From an uncultured Agathobaculum sp. (lineage in GTDB: Bacteria > Bacillota > Clostridia > Oscillospirales > Butyricicoccaceae): a DNA stretch of 20,974 nucleotides. The notes beneath the pieces were generated by a model. That model was not told the DNA's origin. It ran no database searches and worked only from the letters and a program-made list of their open reading frames with translations. The position numbers were made by a program, and so were the translations under genes. The first letter of the stretch is position 1. Each line of letters starts with the position of its first letter. The stretch covers positions 1 to 20,974 of the forward strand of contig CALWEB010000069.1 in the NCBI GenBank assembly GCA_944376955.1. The letters run 5' to 3'. Below, in pieces: positions 1 through 7,695 of this stretch.

Positions 1-1
1 C

Positions 2-43
2 CTGCCGATCGAAATGATGGACAAGCCCGCCCTGTACCAGTAA
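2..43 (+). CDS. C-terminal tail of an unidentified protein (partial)
   Basis: An open frame enters from the left edge and ends at the TAA at 41-43, giving the tail LPIEMMDKPALYQ. A strong terminator follows 6 bp later, which supports this being the real end of a gene. The fragment is too short for a family assignment. Confidence 0.5.
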   Translation: MPIEMMDKPALYQ

Positions 44-49
44 TGCAAG

Positions 50-73
50 AGCCGCCCGTTCGGGCGGCTTTTC
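50..73 (+). terminator. Rho-independent terminator of the upstream gene
   Basis: The stem AGCCGCCC / GGGCGGCT with a GTTC loop is followed by a short T run. It separates the upstream gene from the heat-shock operon. Confidence 0.85.
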
Positions 74-230
74 TATCGCAGCGCAACATCCCACTGATGC
101 AACTCTCCCTTTCCTTATCAAAAGCCAGCAAAAACGCTGGATCACCCCATGTATTTTCTGTTTCTGGCACTCAATACCGGCATGTGATAAACACCGCATC
201 ATCATTTAACAAAATATTCATAAACGGCAC

Positions 231-259
231 TTGACTTTGCAGCTGTGGGGTGGTAAATT
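231..259 (+). promoter_or_regulatory. Sigma-A type promoter of the hrcA operon
   Basis: TTGACT (231-236), a 17-bp spacer and TAAATT (254-259). The predicted transcription start lies at the left edge of the CIRCE operator, the usual geometry for HrcA repression. The stretch 74-230 upstream holds no convincing gene, only a small CCAGC/GCTGG hairpin at 125-140. Confidence 0.7.
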
Positions 260-263
260 TAGT

Positions 264-290
264 TTAGCACTCAGAGAGGATGAGTGCTAA
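264..290 (+). promoter_or_regulatory. CIRCE operator (HrcA binding site)
   Basis: A perfect inverted repeat TTAGCACTC-N9-GAGTGCTAA, the established binding site of the HrcA repressor. It lies just downstream of the -10 box and ahead of hrcA, so the operon should be autoregulated: GroEL-assisted HrcA binds and represses, and heat stress relieves it. Confidence 0.97.
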
Positions 291-299
291 ACAGGACAG

Positions 300-306
300 A
301 AAGGAG
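300..306 (+). promoter_or_regulatory. Ribosome binding site deciding the hrcA start
   Basis: AAAGGAG sits 9 nt before the in-frame GTG at 316. The upstream in-frame ATG at 280 lies inside the CIRCE spacer and has only a poor site ahead of it, so GTG is preferred. Confidence 0.75.
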
Positions 307-315
307 TCGGGTTCG

Positions 316-1362
316 GTGGAACTTTCCGAGCGAAAAAAGCAAATCCTCAAGGCCATTATCGGCGACTATATTCGCACTGCCGAGCCGGTCGGCTCCAAGG
401 CACTGACGGAAGGCCATTCCCTTCCTTTTTCCTCCGCCACCATCCGCAACGAAATGAGTGAGCTGGAGGAAATGGGGTATCTGGAAAAACCGCACACCTC
501 TGCCGGCCGGATTCCCTCGCCGCAGGGGTACCGCCTGTATGTGGATGAACTGATGGAGCAGCCGGTAGACACCGGCGAGGATGATACGCCGCTCCAATCC
601 ATGATGCAGACCAAAGTGCGGGAACTGGACCGTCTGATTCAGGAAGCAGGCAAGCTGATCTCCAGCCTGACCAATTATGCGTCCGTTGCCATCACCCCCG
701 CGCTGACACAAATCTCCATCCGGCAGTTTGAAATCATCGCGGTGGACAAAATGAATTTTGTCATTGTGGTGGTCACCGACTCCGGCACGGTGAAAAACAA
801 AATGGTCCGCACCATGGCAGACGTTTCCAAAGACGAAGCCGAGCTGCTCACCTACGTGCTGAACCAGACGCTGACCGGCCTGCCGCTCAGCCACATCACA
901 GCCGAGCGCTTCGATATCGTGCGCCGTGCAGCCGGTCTGTCCGCGCTGCTCGCACCAGTTGCCGAATACATTGCGGAACTGGTCGAAGAACTGGGCGATC
1001 AGAAGGTCTTCCTCGAAGGCACGAACAAACTACTCCGGTTCCCGGAATACCGCGACCTGCACAAGGCGCAGGCGTTGCTGGACTACATGGAGGATGACCG
1101 GAAGCATCTGCTGCCGGCCACCCGCAAAATTGACGGCATCCAGTTTTTCATCGGGCCGGAGAACGGAGAAAATCCGTTGTGTGAAACGTCGGCAATTTAC
1201 GCAAAATATGATATCGGCCACATCGGGCAAGGTGCGATTGGCATTGTCGGACCCACCCGCATGGATTATGCCAAACTATCCGCCCAGCTCAGCCGTTTCG
1301 CCAAAGGCCTAAACAAGCTGATCGCGGAAACCTTTTTGGATGAAAAAGACGGGAATCCCTGA
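316..1362 (+). CDS. hrcA: Heat-inducible transcription repressor HrcA
   Basis: HrcA represses class I heat-shock genes by binding CIRCE, and its activity is known to depend on GroEL. The protein from the GTG start is 348 residues, the usual family length. The N-terminal winged-helix domain covers about residues 1-85, with the characteristic stretch SSATIRNEMSELEEMGYL followed by PHTSAGRIPS. The rest is the GAF-like and inserted dimerisation region, including GPEN and IGIVGPTRMDY near the C-terminus. It is the first gene of hrcA-grpE-dnaK-dnaJ, 30 bp before grpE. A 360-residue form starting at the ATG at 280 is possible but would begin inside the operator. Confidence 0.97.
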   Translation: MELSERKKQILKAIIGDYIRTAEPVGSKALTEGHSLPFSSATIRNEMSELEEMGYLEKPHTSAGRIPSPQGYRLYVDELMEQPVDTGEDDTPLQSMMQTKVRELDRLIQEAGKLISSLTNYASVAITPALTQISIRQFEIIAVDKMNFVIVVVTDSGTVKNKMVRTMADVSKDEAELLTYVLNQTLTGLPLSHITAERFDIVRRAAGLSALLAPVAEYIAELVEELGDQKVFLEGTNKLLRFPEYRDLHKAQALLDYMEDDRKHLLPATRKIDGIQFFIGPENGENPLCETSAIYAKYDIGHIGQGAIGIVGPTRMDYAKLSAQLSRFAKGLNKLIAETFLDEKDGNP

Positions 1363-1392
1363 TTTCCCTGCAAATGGAGGCATCAAAACAAT

Positions 1393-1941
1393 ATGAGCAA
1401 GAAAAAACAGCCCGAAGCCGCCGAAACCGAACAGGCAGCAGCGGAACAGGCGGCGGAAACCGCTGCCGAACAGACTGTAACCGAGGAACCTGCTGCTGCA
1501 CAGCCAGCAGAGGACTGGAAGGCCAAGTTTGACGAACTCAACGACCGGTTCCTGCGGCTGGCAGCTGAGTATGACAATTTCCGTAAGCGCAGCCAGCGCG
1601 AGCGCGAGCAGTCTTATAACGATGCAGTGAGCCGTGCAGTCACCGCATTGCTGCCGACCTACGATAACCTCGAGCGGGCGCTCAAGGCCGAAACGGCAGA
1701 TGCGGAATACAAAAAGGGCGTAGAACTGACCATGACCCAACTGGTTGAAAGCCTCAAGGGGCTGAACGTCACCATCATTGAGGCGTCCGCCGGCACAGGC
1801 TTTGACCCCAACTTCCACAACGCAGTCATGCACGTGGAGGACGAAGCGTTCGGGGAAAACCAGATCGCTGAGGTCTTCCAGCAGGGCTTCCAGATCGGCG
1901 ACAAGGTCATCCGCCATGCCATGGTCAAGGTGGCCAACTAA
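1393..1941 (+). CDS. grpE: Nucleotide exchange factor GrpE
   Basis: GrpE releases ADP from DnaK during the chaperone cycle and works as a dimer in the cytoplasm. The 182-residue protein has a low-complexity Ala/Glu/Gln-rich tail (about residues 1-36), a long helical region containing FDELNDRFLRLAAEYDNFRK, and the C-terminal beta-wing with FDPNFHNAVMH and the GDKVIRHAMVKV ending typical of the family. A GGAGG site lies 12 nt before the ATG. It is the second gene of the operon and is followed by a 146-bp spacer rich in hairpins. Confidence 0.97.
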   Translation: MSKKKQPEAAETEQAAAEQAAETAAEQTVTEEPAAAQPAEDWKAKFDELNDRFLRLAAEYDNFRKRSQREREQSYNDAVSRAVTALLPTYDNLERALKAETADAEYKKGVELTMTQLVESLKGLNVTIIEASAGTGFDPNFHNAVMHVEDEAFGENQIAEVFQQGFQIGDKVIRHAMVKVAN

Positions 1942-1956
1942 CCCCCCAACGGCATG

Positions 1957-1984
1957 AAAACTGAGATATATTTTCTCGGTTTTT
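1957..1984 (+). terminator. Possible intra-operon terminator/attenuator between grpE and dnaK
   Basis: AAAACTGAGA pairs with TCTCGGTTTT (one G-U pair) around a 7-nt loop, and a T run to 1984 follows. It has the form of a weak intrinsic terminator, placed 16 bp after the grpE stop. It may allow partial read-through into dnaK, or mark an mRNA processing site. Confidence 0.5.
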
Positions 1985-1986
1985 AT

Positions 1987-2012
1987 GGAAATTTCAGCAA
2001 ACTGAAATTTCC
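1987..2012 (+). promoter_or_regulatory. Perfect 11-bp hairpin ahead of dnaK
   Basis: GGAAATTTCAG-CAAA-CTGAAATTTCC is a perfect inverted repeat without a T run. As RNA it would form a stable stem; as DNA it could be a dyad operator. A second, GC-rich stem, CGCGCC-TTAC-GGCGCG (2022-2037), follows. Confidence 0.5.
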
Positions 2013-2021
2013 GGATAAACA

Positions 2022-2037
2022 CGCGCCTTACGGCGCG
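2022..2037 (+). promoter_or_regulatory. GC-rich hairpin in the dnaK leader
   Basis: CGCGCC-TTAC-GGCGCG lies 33 nt before the dnaK ribosome binding site. It is the third stem in the grpE-dnaK spacer. Its role is unknown; it could stabilise the 5' end of a processed dnaK mRNA. Confidence 0.4.
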
Positions 2038-2087
2038 ACAATAAATGTAATAAAGCATCTGAATCATATAAAGGAGTGCTATCAATC

Positions 2088-3938
2088 ATGGGCAAAATTA
2101 TCGGTATCGACTTAGGTACAACCAATTCCTGCGTATCCGTTATGGAGGGCGGCGAAGCCGTCGTTATCCCCAACGCGGAAGGCGCGCGCACCACGCCGTC
2201 CGTTGTTGCGTTCTCCAAGGATGGCGAGCGTATGGTCGGTCAGGTGGCAAAGCGTCAGGCCGTTACCAACGCGGACCGCACCATTATTTCCATCAAGCGT
2301 CACATGGGCTCTGACTACCGCGTCAACATCGACGGCAAGCCCTACTCCCCGCAGGAAATTTCCGCAATGATCCTGCAAAAGCTGAAGGCTGACGCAGAAG
2401 CCTACCTCGGCCAGCCAGTAACGCAGGCGGTCATTACGGTTCCGGCTTATTTCTCCGACTCCCAGCGTCAGGCAACCAAGGACGCCGGCAAGATCGCAGG
2501 CCTTGAAGTGCTGCGTATCATCAACGAGCCGACCGCAGCGGCACTGGCTTACGGTGTCGATAAGGAAGCCGAGCAGAAGATCATGGTATACGACCTCGGC
2601 GGCGGCACGTTCGATGTTTCCATTCTGGATATCGGCGAGGGCGTGCTGGAAGTACTGTCCACCGCAGGCGACACGCACCTCGGCGGCGATGACTTTGACC
2701 AGCGCATCATCGACTGGATGGTAGCCGAGTTCAAGAAGTCCAACGGCATCGACCTGTCCAGCGACAAGATGGCGATGCAGCGTCTGAAGGAAGCCGCAGA
2801 AAAGGCCAAGATCGAGCTGTCCGGCATGGCGCAGACCTCGATCAACCAGCCGTATATCACCGCGGACGCCACCGGCCCGAAGCACCTCGAGCTGACCCTG
2901 ACCCGTGCAAAGTTCAATGAGTTGACCGCAGATCTGGTCGAGCGCACCATGGGCCCGGTTCGTCAGGCGATGAGCGATGCCGGCCTGACTGCTTCCGACC
3001 TGTCCAAGGTTCTGCTGGTTGGCGGTTCGACCCGTATCCCGGCCGTGCAGGAAGCGGTAAAGGGCATCACCGGCAAGGAAGGTTTCAAGGGCATCAACCC
3101 GGATGAATGTGTTGCTATCGGCGCGTCCATTCAGGGCGGCGTACTCGGCGGCGAAGTCAAGGACGTACTGCTGCTCGACGTTACCCCGCTGTCCCTCGGC
3201 ATCGAGACCCTCGGCGGCGTATGCACCAAGCTGATTGACCGTAACACCACCATCCCGACCAAGAAGAGCCAGATCTTCTCGACCGCGGCCGACAATCAGC
3301 CGTCTGTTGAGATTCACGTCCTGCAGGGCGAGCGCGAAATGGCCGCGGGCAACAAGACGCTCGGCCGCTTCACGCTCGACGGCATCGCTCCGGCGCCGCG
3401 CGGCGTACCGCAGATCGAAGTTACCTTCGATATCGACGCCAACGGCATCGTAAACGTATCGGCCAAGGATCTGGGCACCGGTAAGGAGCAGAAGATCACG
3501 ATCACTGCATCGACCAATCTCTCGCAGGAAGAGATCGACAAGGCAATGCACGAGGCTGAGCAGTACGCCGAGCAGGATAAGAAGAACAAGGAAGCCGTTG
3601 AAATCCGCAACAACGCCGAGCAGCTGGTATTCCAGTCCGAGAAGGCGCTGACCGATCTGGGCGACAAGCTGTCCGCAGACGAGAAGAGCGGCGTGCAGGC
3701 TGAGATCGACAAGGTTAAGGAAGCGCTCAAGGGTACGGACACCGATATGATCAAGATGGCCACCGACAACCTCTCCAAGAAGTTCAGCGATCTGGCTGGC
3801 AAGATCTATCAGCAGCAGGCTCCGCAGGGCGGCGCTAACATGGGCGGCCAGCCGGGTGCTGGCGCACAGGGCGGCCCGCAGGGCGACTTCGTTGACGCCG
3901 ACTTCACTGAAGTCAAAGACGACGACCAGAATAAGTAA
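2088..3938 (+). CDS. dnaK: Molecular chaperone DnaK (Hsp70)
   Basis: ATP-dependent chaperone that binds unfolded segments, acting with DnaJ and GrpE. The protein has 616 residues. The ATPase domain shows phosphate-1 motif GIDLGTTNS (residues 6-14), phosphate-2 motif VYDLGGGTFDVS (from about 167) and adenosine motif VGGSTRIPAV (from about 311). The interdomain linker DVLLLDVTPLSLG begins near 359, followed by the substrate-binding domain. The Gly/Gln-rich tail ends in acidic DFTEVKDDDQNK, as is usual for bacterial DnaK. The start is the ATG at 2088, 11 nt after AAGGAG; a GTG in frame at 2076 overlaps that site and is unlikely. Confidence 0.98.
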   Translation: MGKIIGIDLGTTNSCVSVMEGGEAVVIPNAEGARTTPSVVAFSKDGERMVGQVAKRQAVTNADRTIISIKRHMGSDYRVNIDGKPYSPQEISAMILQKLKADAEAYLGQPVTQAVITVPAYFSDSQRQATKDAGKIAGLEVLRIINEPTAAALAYGVDKEAEQKIMVYDLGGGTFDVSILDIGEGVLEVLSTAGDTHLGGDDFDQRIIDWMVAEFKKSNGIDLSSDKMAMQRLKEAAEKAKIELSGMAQTSINQPYITADATGPKHLELTLTRAKFNELTADLVERTMGPVRQAMSDAGLTASDLSKVLLVGGSTRIPAVQEAVKGITGKEGFKGINPDECVAIGASIQGGVLGGEVKDVLLLDVTPLSLGIETLGGVCTKLIDRNTTIPTKKSQIFSTAADNQPSVEIHVLQGEREMAAGNKTLGRFTLDGIAPAPRGVPQIEVTFDIDANGIVNVSAKDLGTGKEQKITITASTNLSQEEIDKAMHEAEQYAEQDKKNKEAVEIRNNAEQLVFQSEKALTDLGDKLSADEKSGVQAEIDKVKEALKGTDTDMIKMATDNLSKKFSDLAGKIYQQQAPQGGANMGGQPGAGAQGGPQGDFVDADFTEVKDDDQNK

Positions 3939-3942
3939 TTTC

Positions 3943-3987
3943 CATGCCGCATGGGGCGGGACGGTTTCCGTTCCGCCCTGCGGCATG
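3943..3987 (+). promoter_or_regulatory. Long hairpin between dnaK and dnaJ
   Basis: CATGCCGCA (3943-3951) pairs with TGCGGCATG (3979-3987). Inside it, GGGCGGGACGG (3954-3964) pairs with CCGTTCCGCCC (3968-3978) with one G-U. This makes a stem of about 20 bp with a TTT loop and a 2-nt bulge. Only a weak T-rich stretch follows, so it may be an attenuator or a 3' stabiliser for dnaK mRNA rather than a full terminator. Confidence 0.7.
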
Positions 3988-4014
3988 TCATTTTCCGTTA
4001 TTTGAGGGATCAGA

Positions 4015-5163
4015 ATGGCTGATAAAAGAGACTATTATGAGGTACTTGGCGTTCAGAAAGGCGCAAGCGAGGAGGAATTGAAAAAGGCCTACCGCCGTCT
4101 CGCCCGCAAGTACCACCCCGACCTGAATAAAGACAATCCGGAGGCTGCCGACAAATTCAAGGAAGTCAACGAAGCATACGAAGTGCTGTCCGACGCGGAT
4201 AAGCGCGCCAAATATGACCAGTTTGGTTTTGCAGGCGTTGACCCGAGTTACGGCGGCGGTGCGGGGGCCGGCGGTTTCGGCGGGTTTGACATGGGAGACC
4301 TTGGCGACCTATTTGGCTCGTTCTTCGGCGGCGGCTTTGGCGGCGGCCGTAGTGCGCGCCGCAACGCGCCGCAGCGCGGCGAATCCATCCGCCAGAACGT
4401 CATCCTCTCGTTTGAGGAAGCAGCGTTTGGCTGCGAAAAAGAGATTTCGGTCAACCGCATCGAAACCTGTGACGAATGCGGCGGCACGGGCGCGGCCAAG
4501 GGCACCAGCGCAGAAACCTGCCCGAACTGCCGCGGCACCGGTACGGTAACGCAGACCCAGCGCACACCGCTTGGCATGTTCCAAACGCAAGGCGCCTGCC
4601 CGAACTGCCGCGGTACTGGTAAGATCATCAAAAAGCCGTGCAGCAAGTGCGGCGGTGCAGGCCGTGTGCGCAAGACGCGCAAATTCAAGGTCAACATCCC
4701 GGCCGGTATCGACGAGGGACAATCCATCCAGCAGCGTGGCCAGGGTAACGCCGGTATCAACGGCGGCCCGGCGGGCGACCTGTTTGTGACGATTGCCATC
4801 CGTCCGCACCCAATCTTCACGCGCGAGGGACAGGATGTCTATGTGGATATCCCGATTTCCTTTACACAGGCTGCATTGGGCGACACCCTACAAGTACCGA
4901 CCATCGACGGCCGTGTGGAATATAAGGTGCCGGAAGGCACACAGACCGGCACGGTGTTCCGCATGAAAGGCAAGGGTATCCAGAATGTCAACGGCCGCGG
5001 CCGCGGCGACCAGTATGTCCGCGTGAGCATCGAAGTGCCGAAAAACCTCTCTGAAAAGCAGAAGAAACTGCTGCGGGAATTTGAGGCATCCTCCACGGAT
5101 GAAAACCAGAGCAAGCGCAAAGGCTTTTGGGATAAAGTAAAAGATGCGCTGGATATTGAGTAA
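4015..5163 (+). CDS. dnaJ: Chaperone DnaJ (type I Hsp40)
   Basis: DnaJ delivers substrates to DnaK and stimulates its ATPase. The 382-residue protein has a J domain at about 1-68 with HPD at 34-36, then a Gly/Phe-rich linker (about 70-115). Four CxxCxGxG zinc repeats begin near residues 152, 169, 195 and 209 (CDECGGTG, CPNCRGTG twice, CSKCGGAG), and the two C-terminal substrate-binding barrels follow. The complete domain set marks it as the type I DnaJ. GAGGG lies 6 nt before the ATG. It is the last gene of the operon. Confidence 0.97.
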   Translation: MADKRDYYEVLGVQKGASEEELKKAYRRLARKYHPDLNKDNPEAADKFKEVNEAYEVLSDADKRAKYDQFGFAGVDPSYGGGAGAGGFGGFDMGDLGDLFGSFFGGGFGGGRSARRNAPQRGESIRQNVILSFEEAAFGCEKEISVNRIETCDECGGTGAAKGTSAETCPNCRGTGTVTQTQRTPLGMFQTQGACPNCRGTGKIIKKPCSKCGGAGRVRKTRKFKVNIPAGIDEGQSIQQRGQGNAGINGGPAGDLFVTIAIRPHPIFTREGQDVYVDIPISFTQAALGDTLQVPTIDGRVEYKVPEGTQTGTVFRMKGKGIQNVNGRGRGDQYVRVSIEVPKNLSEKQKKLLREFEASSTDENQSKRKGFWDKVKDALDIE

Positions 5164-5180
5164 ATATACAGTAGCCAGCA

Positions 5181-5212
5181 AAGGCTCGGAACGGTTTCGT
5201 TCCGAGCCTTTT
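5181..5212 (+). terminator. Rho-independent terminator of the dnaK operon
   Basis: A perfect 13-bp stem, AAGGCTCGGAACG-GTTT-CGTTCCGAGCCTT, runs into TTTT, 17 bp after the dnaJ stop. Confidence 0.92.
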
Positions 5213-5229
5213 GATATACGCCACATACC

Positions 5230-5262
5230 AAAACGGCCGCAGGCAATTTTCCTGCGGCCGTT
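5230..5262 (-). terminator. Rho-independent terminator of the citrate synthase operon
   Basis: A perfect 12-bp stem (AACGGCCGCAGG / CCTGCGGCCGTT, 5232-5262) with a 7-nt loop. On the minus strand it is followed by a T run (A run at 5230-5233 on plus). It lies 4 bp after the dehydrogenase stop. Confidence 0.88.
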
Positions 5263-5265
5263 CGG

Positions 5266-6132
5266 TTATTCGTTGTTCCCCCGATAATAGCGGATGAGCG
5301 CCTGCGTACCCAAATCCCCCATGCCTTCTGCTTCCAAATCACCGTACATGGTGCAGACGCGGTCCAGTACAGGCAGCGCACCGAATCCCTGCCCCTGTGC
5401 AATCTTCATGTCCTTGATAAAATGCTTAAGGAAGAAACCCGGCGCATAGTCCTCACGCATCATCTTAGGCATCAGGTTTTCCATCTGCCAAGAGCCGGCC
5501 GCACCCTTCGAAATGCTGTCCAGCATTTTCTGCGTATCCAGCCCAGCCCGCTCGGCATATGCAAGCGCCTCGCTCACACCTGCGATCGTACCCGCAATGG
5601 CAATCTGGTTGGCCATTTTGGTATGCTGGCCCGCACCCGCAGGGCCTTCGTAAACAACCTGCTTGCCCATCGCTTCAAACAGCGGCAAGCACGCCTGAAA
5701 ATCCGCTTCCTTGCCACCTACCATGATGGACAGCGTGCCATTCTTGGCGCCTATGTCGCCGCCGGAAACCGGTGCATCCAGTATATGCAGGCCGTTGGCT
5801 TCCCCTTCTTCCGCGATCCGGACGGACAGCTGCGGATCGGTTGTCGTCATATCAATCACATAGGTGCCCGGTTGTGCAGCCGCAAGGATACCTTCCTGTC
5901 CGAAATATACCTGCTCGACATCTTTCGGGTAACCCACCATCGTGATGACGACATCCCGCCCAGCCGCACACGCCGCTGCAGAATCACACCAGGTCACCTG
6001 ATTTTCCGCCAGAAAATCCTCCAGTTTGGATTTGGTGCGCGAAAAAATTGCCACCTCATAACCTGCTTTAAGCAGGTTCTTTACCATAGGGCGTCCCATC
6101 ACGCCCACGCCAATAAATCCGATTGTTTTCAT
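5266..6132 (-). CDS. Beta-hydroxyacid dehydrogenase (3-hydroxyisobutyrate / tartronate semialdehyde reductase family)
   Basis: An NAD(P)-dependent oxidoreductase of short beta-hydroxyacids. The 288-residue length fits the family. The N-terminal Rossmann motif is GFIGVGVMG (GxGxxG at 8-13). The substrate-binding signature DAPVSGGDIGAKNGTLSIMVGG spans about 119-140, and GAGQHTKMANQ carries the expected catalytic lysine (K172) and asparagine (N175). The start is the ATG at 6132, preceded by GGGAGGAG; an upstream in-frame ATG at 6150 would put that site inside the gene. It begins 27 bp after citrate synthase and is probably co-transcribed. The exact substrate (2-hydroxy-3-oxopropionate, 3-hydroxyisobutyrate, succinic semialdehyde or other) cannot be read from the sequence. 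Confidence 0.9.
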   Translation of the reverse strand: MKTIGFIGVGVMGRPMVKNLLKAGYEVAIFSRTKSKLEDFLAENQVTWCDSAAACAAGRDVVITMVGYPKDVEQVYFGQEGILAAAQPGTYVIDMTTTDPQLSVRIAEEGEANGLHILDAPVSGGDIGAKNGTLSIMVGGKEADFQACLPLFEAMGKQVVYEGPAGAGQHTKMANQIAIAGTIAGVSEALAYAERAGLDTQKMLDSISKGAAGSWQMENLMPKMMREDYAPGFFLKHFIKDMKIAQGQGFGALPVLDRVCTMYGDLEAEGMGDLGTQALIRYYRGNNE

Positions 6133-6159
6133 CTTGCTCCTCCCATCCAAATAAAACCG

Positions 6160-7527
6160 TCAACGGTCTTTTAGCGACACATACCCAGATGCCGGCCGCA
6201 CACACCGATATGCCGGTCGGATAATCTTGTCCGTATTGACCAGTTCCTCCAAGCGGTGCGCACTCCAGCCCACGATACGCGCGATGGCAAATACCGGCGT
6301 GTACAGCTCGGGCGGCAGCCCCAGCATAGAGTACACAAAACCCGAATAAAAGTCTACATTCGCAGAAACGCCCTTGTAGATGTGTCGCTCATGCGCGATC
6401 ACCTCAGGTGCCAGCCGCGCAACCAGCGAATAGAGCGCAAAATCTGCGTCTCTTCCCTTTTCGTGCGCCAGCTGCCCGACAAATGACTTGAACACTTCAG
6501 CACGGGGGTCAGAAATCGAATATACGGCATGTCCCATACCGTAGATCAATCCCTTGCGGTCAAACGCCTCCCGGCGCAGCAGGCGGCTCAGATAATTCGC
6601 CACCGCTTCTTCGTCAGCCGGATCCGTAACGTTTTTCTTCAGATCCTCAAACATCTGCACAACTTTGTAGTTTGCGCCGCCGTGCTTGGGCCCCTTGAGC
6701 GAGCCGAGCGCTGCGGAAATCACGGAATAGGTATCCGTGCCCGACGAAGTGACCACATGCGTGGTAAACGAAGAGTTGTTGCCGCCGCCGTGCTCCATAT
6801 GCAGCACCAGCGCCAAATCCAGCACGCTTGCTTCCAGCGGGGTATACTGCATATCCGGCCGCAGCATCCGCAGGAAATTGGACGCCGTGGACAAGCTGTC
6901 CGACGGGTAATGGATATACATGCTTTCGCCGCGCTCGTAATAATTATACGCATGATAGGAATAGACTGCGAGCATTGGGAACACCGAAATCAGCATCAGG
7001 CACTGCCGCAGGACATTGGGCAGCGTGATTTCATCTGCGTTATTATCATAGGATGCCAGCGTCAGCACACTGCGGGAAAGGCTGTTCATCATATCATGCG
7101 TCGGCGCTTTCATGATAACATCGCGCGTAAAATTGGTCGGCAGCGTGCGTCCCTGCGCCAACAGGGTTTTGAAATCGCTCAGCCGCTTCGCATCCGGCAA
7201 CTCACCGAACAGCAGCAGATAGGCAACCTCTTCATAGCCCTTGCGTCCATCCCGTATGAACCCCTGCACCAGATCGTTGATTTTGATGCCGCGATAATAC
7301 AGCTCACCATCACAGGGAACCAGCTTACCGTCCACCTCTTTTTTGGAGATGATATCCGATATGTTGGTCAGTCCCGCAAGCACGCCTTCGCCGTTCAGGT
7401 CACGCAAGCCGCGTTTGACATCGTACTCTTTGTACAGTGCAGCGTCGATGCGATCATTTCTTGCGCAAAGCGCCGCCAACGCCTCAACCCGCGGCGTGAC
7501 CTGCAAAATATCGTGTTCTGCCGTCAT
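6160..7527 (-). CDS. gltA: Citrate synthase (Si-type family)
   Basis: Condenses acetyl-CoA with oxaloacetate to citrate; in an anaerobe this probably feeds 2-oxoglutarate and glutamate synthesis. The 455-residue protein carries the expected active-site residues: H246 in LHMEHGGGNNSS, H282 in GPKHGGAN, H333 in GMGHAVY, and D392 in NVDFYSGFVYSM. An N-terminal extension of about 70 residues precedes the conserved GELYYRGIKINDL region, as in other clostridial members. A 2-methylcitrate synthase activity cannot be excluded, but no prp genes are nearby. It is the first gene of a two-gene operon with its own promoter. Confidence 0.93.
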   Translation of the reverse strand: MTAEHDILQVTPRVEALAALCARNDRIDAALYKEYDVKRGLRDLNGEGVLAGLTNISDIISKKEVDGKLVPCDGELYYRGIKINDLVQGFIRDGRKGYEEVAYLLLFGELPDAKRLSDFKTLLAQGRTLPTNFTRDVIMKAPTHDMMNSLSRSVLTLASYDNNADEITLPNVLRQCLMLISVFPMLAVYSYHAYNYYERGESMYIHYPSDSLSTASNFLRMLRPDMQYTPLEASVLDLALVLHMEHGGGNNSSFTTHVVTSSGTDTYSVISAALGSLKGPKHGGANYKVVQMFEDLKKNVTDPADEEAVANYLSRLLRREAFDRKGLIYGMGHAVYSISDPRAEVFKSFVGQLAHEKGRDADFALYSLVARLAPEVIAHERHIYKGVSANVDFYSGFVYSMLGLPPELYTPVFAIARIVGWSAHRLEELVNTDKIIRPAYRCVRPASGYVSLKDR

Positions 7528-7569
7528 GTAGTATCCATCCCTTTCCAGTATATACTATCCCATGTATAT

Positions 7570-7598
7570 ATTGTATCGGGAAATGCACAAGTCTTCAA
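7570..7598 (-). promoter_or_regulatory. Promoter of the citrate synthase operon
   Basis: On the minus strand, TTGAAG (7593-7598), a 17-bp spacer and TACAAT (7570-7575), about 40 bp upstream of the citrate synthase start. No operator with a recognisable consensus is seen. Confidence 0.65.
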
Positions 7599-7661
7599 CG
7601 TCAATTCGGTTACATCCTGTGAATATTCTGTGAATTTTACCCCCAGGATTTTGTCAAGGGG

Positions 7662-7692
7662 AAAAAAGGAAGGCACCTTTGTGCCTTCCTTT
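7662..7692 (-). terminator. Rho-independent terminator after the flavoprotein gene
   Basis: AAAGGAAGGCAC and GTGCCTTCCTTT form a perfect 12-bp stem around a 4-nt loop. On the minus strand a T run follows (A run 7662-7667 on plus). It lies 3 bp after the stop codon at 7696. Confidence 0.9.
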
Positions 7693-7695
7693 GTG

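Noticed and set aside
43..234. 63-residue open frame after the first terminator
   Set aside because: It starts inside the terminator region, has no ribosome binding site and shows no similarity to known proteins.
2112..3986. Open frame of 624 codons antisense to dnaK
   Set aside because: It mirrors the codon bias of dnaK on the opposite strand, is Leu/Arg/Val-rich without any family motif, and has no suitable ribosome binding site. The sense gene is unquestionable.
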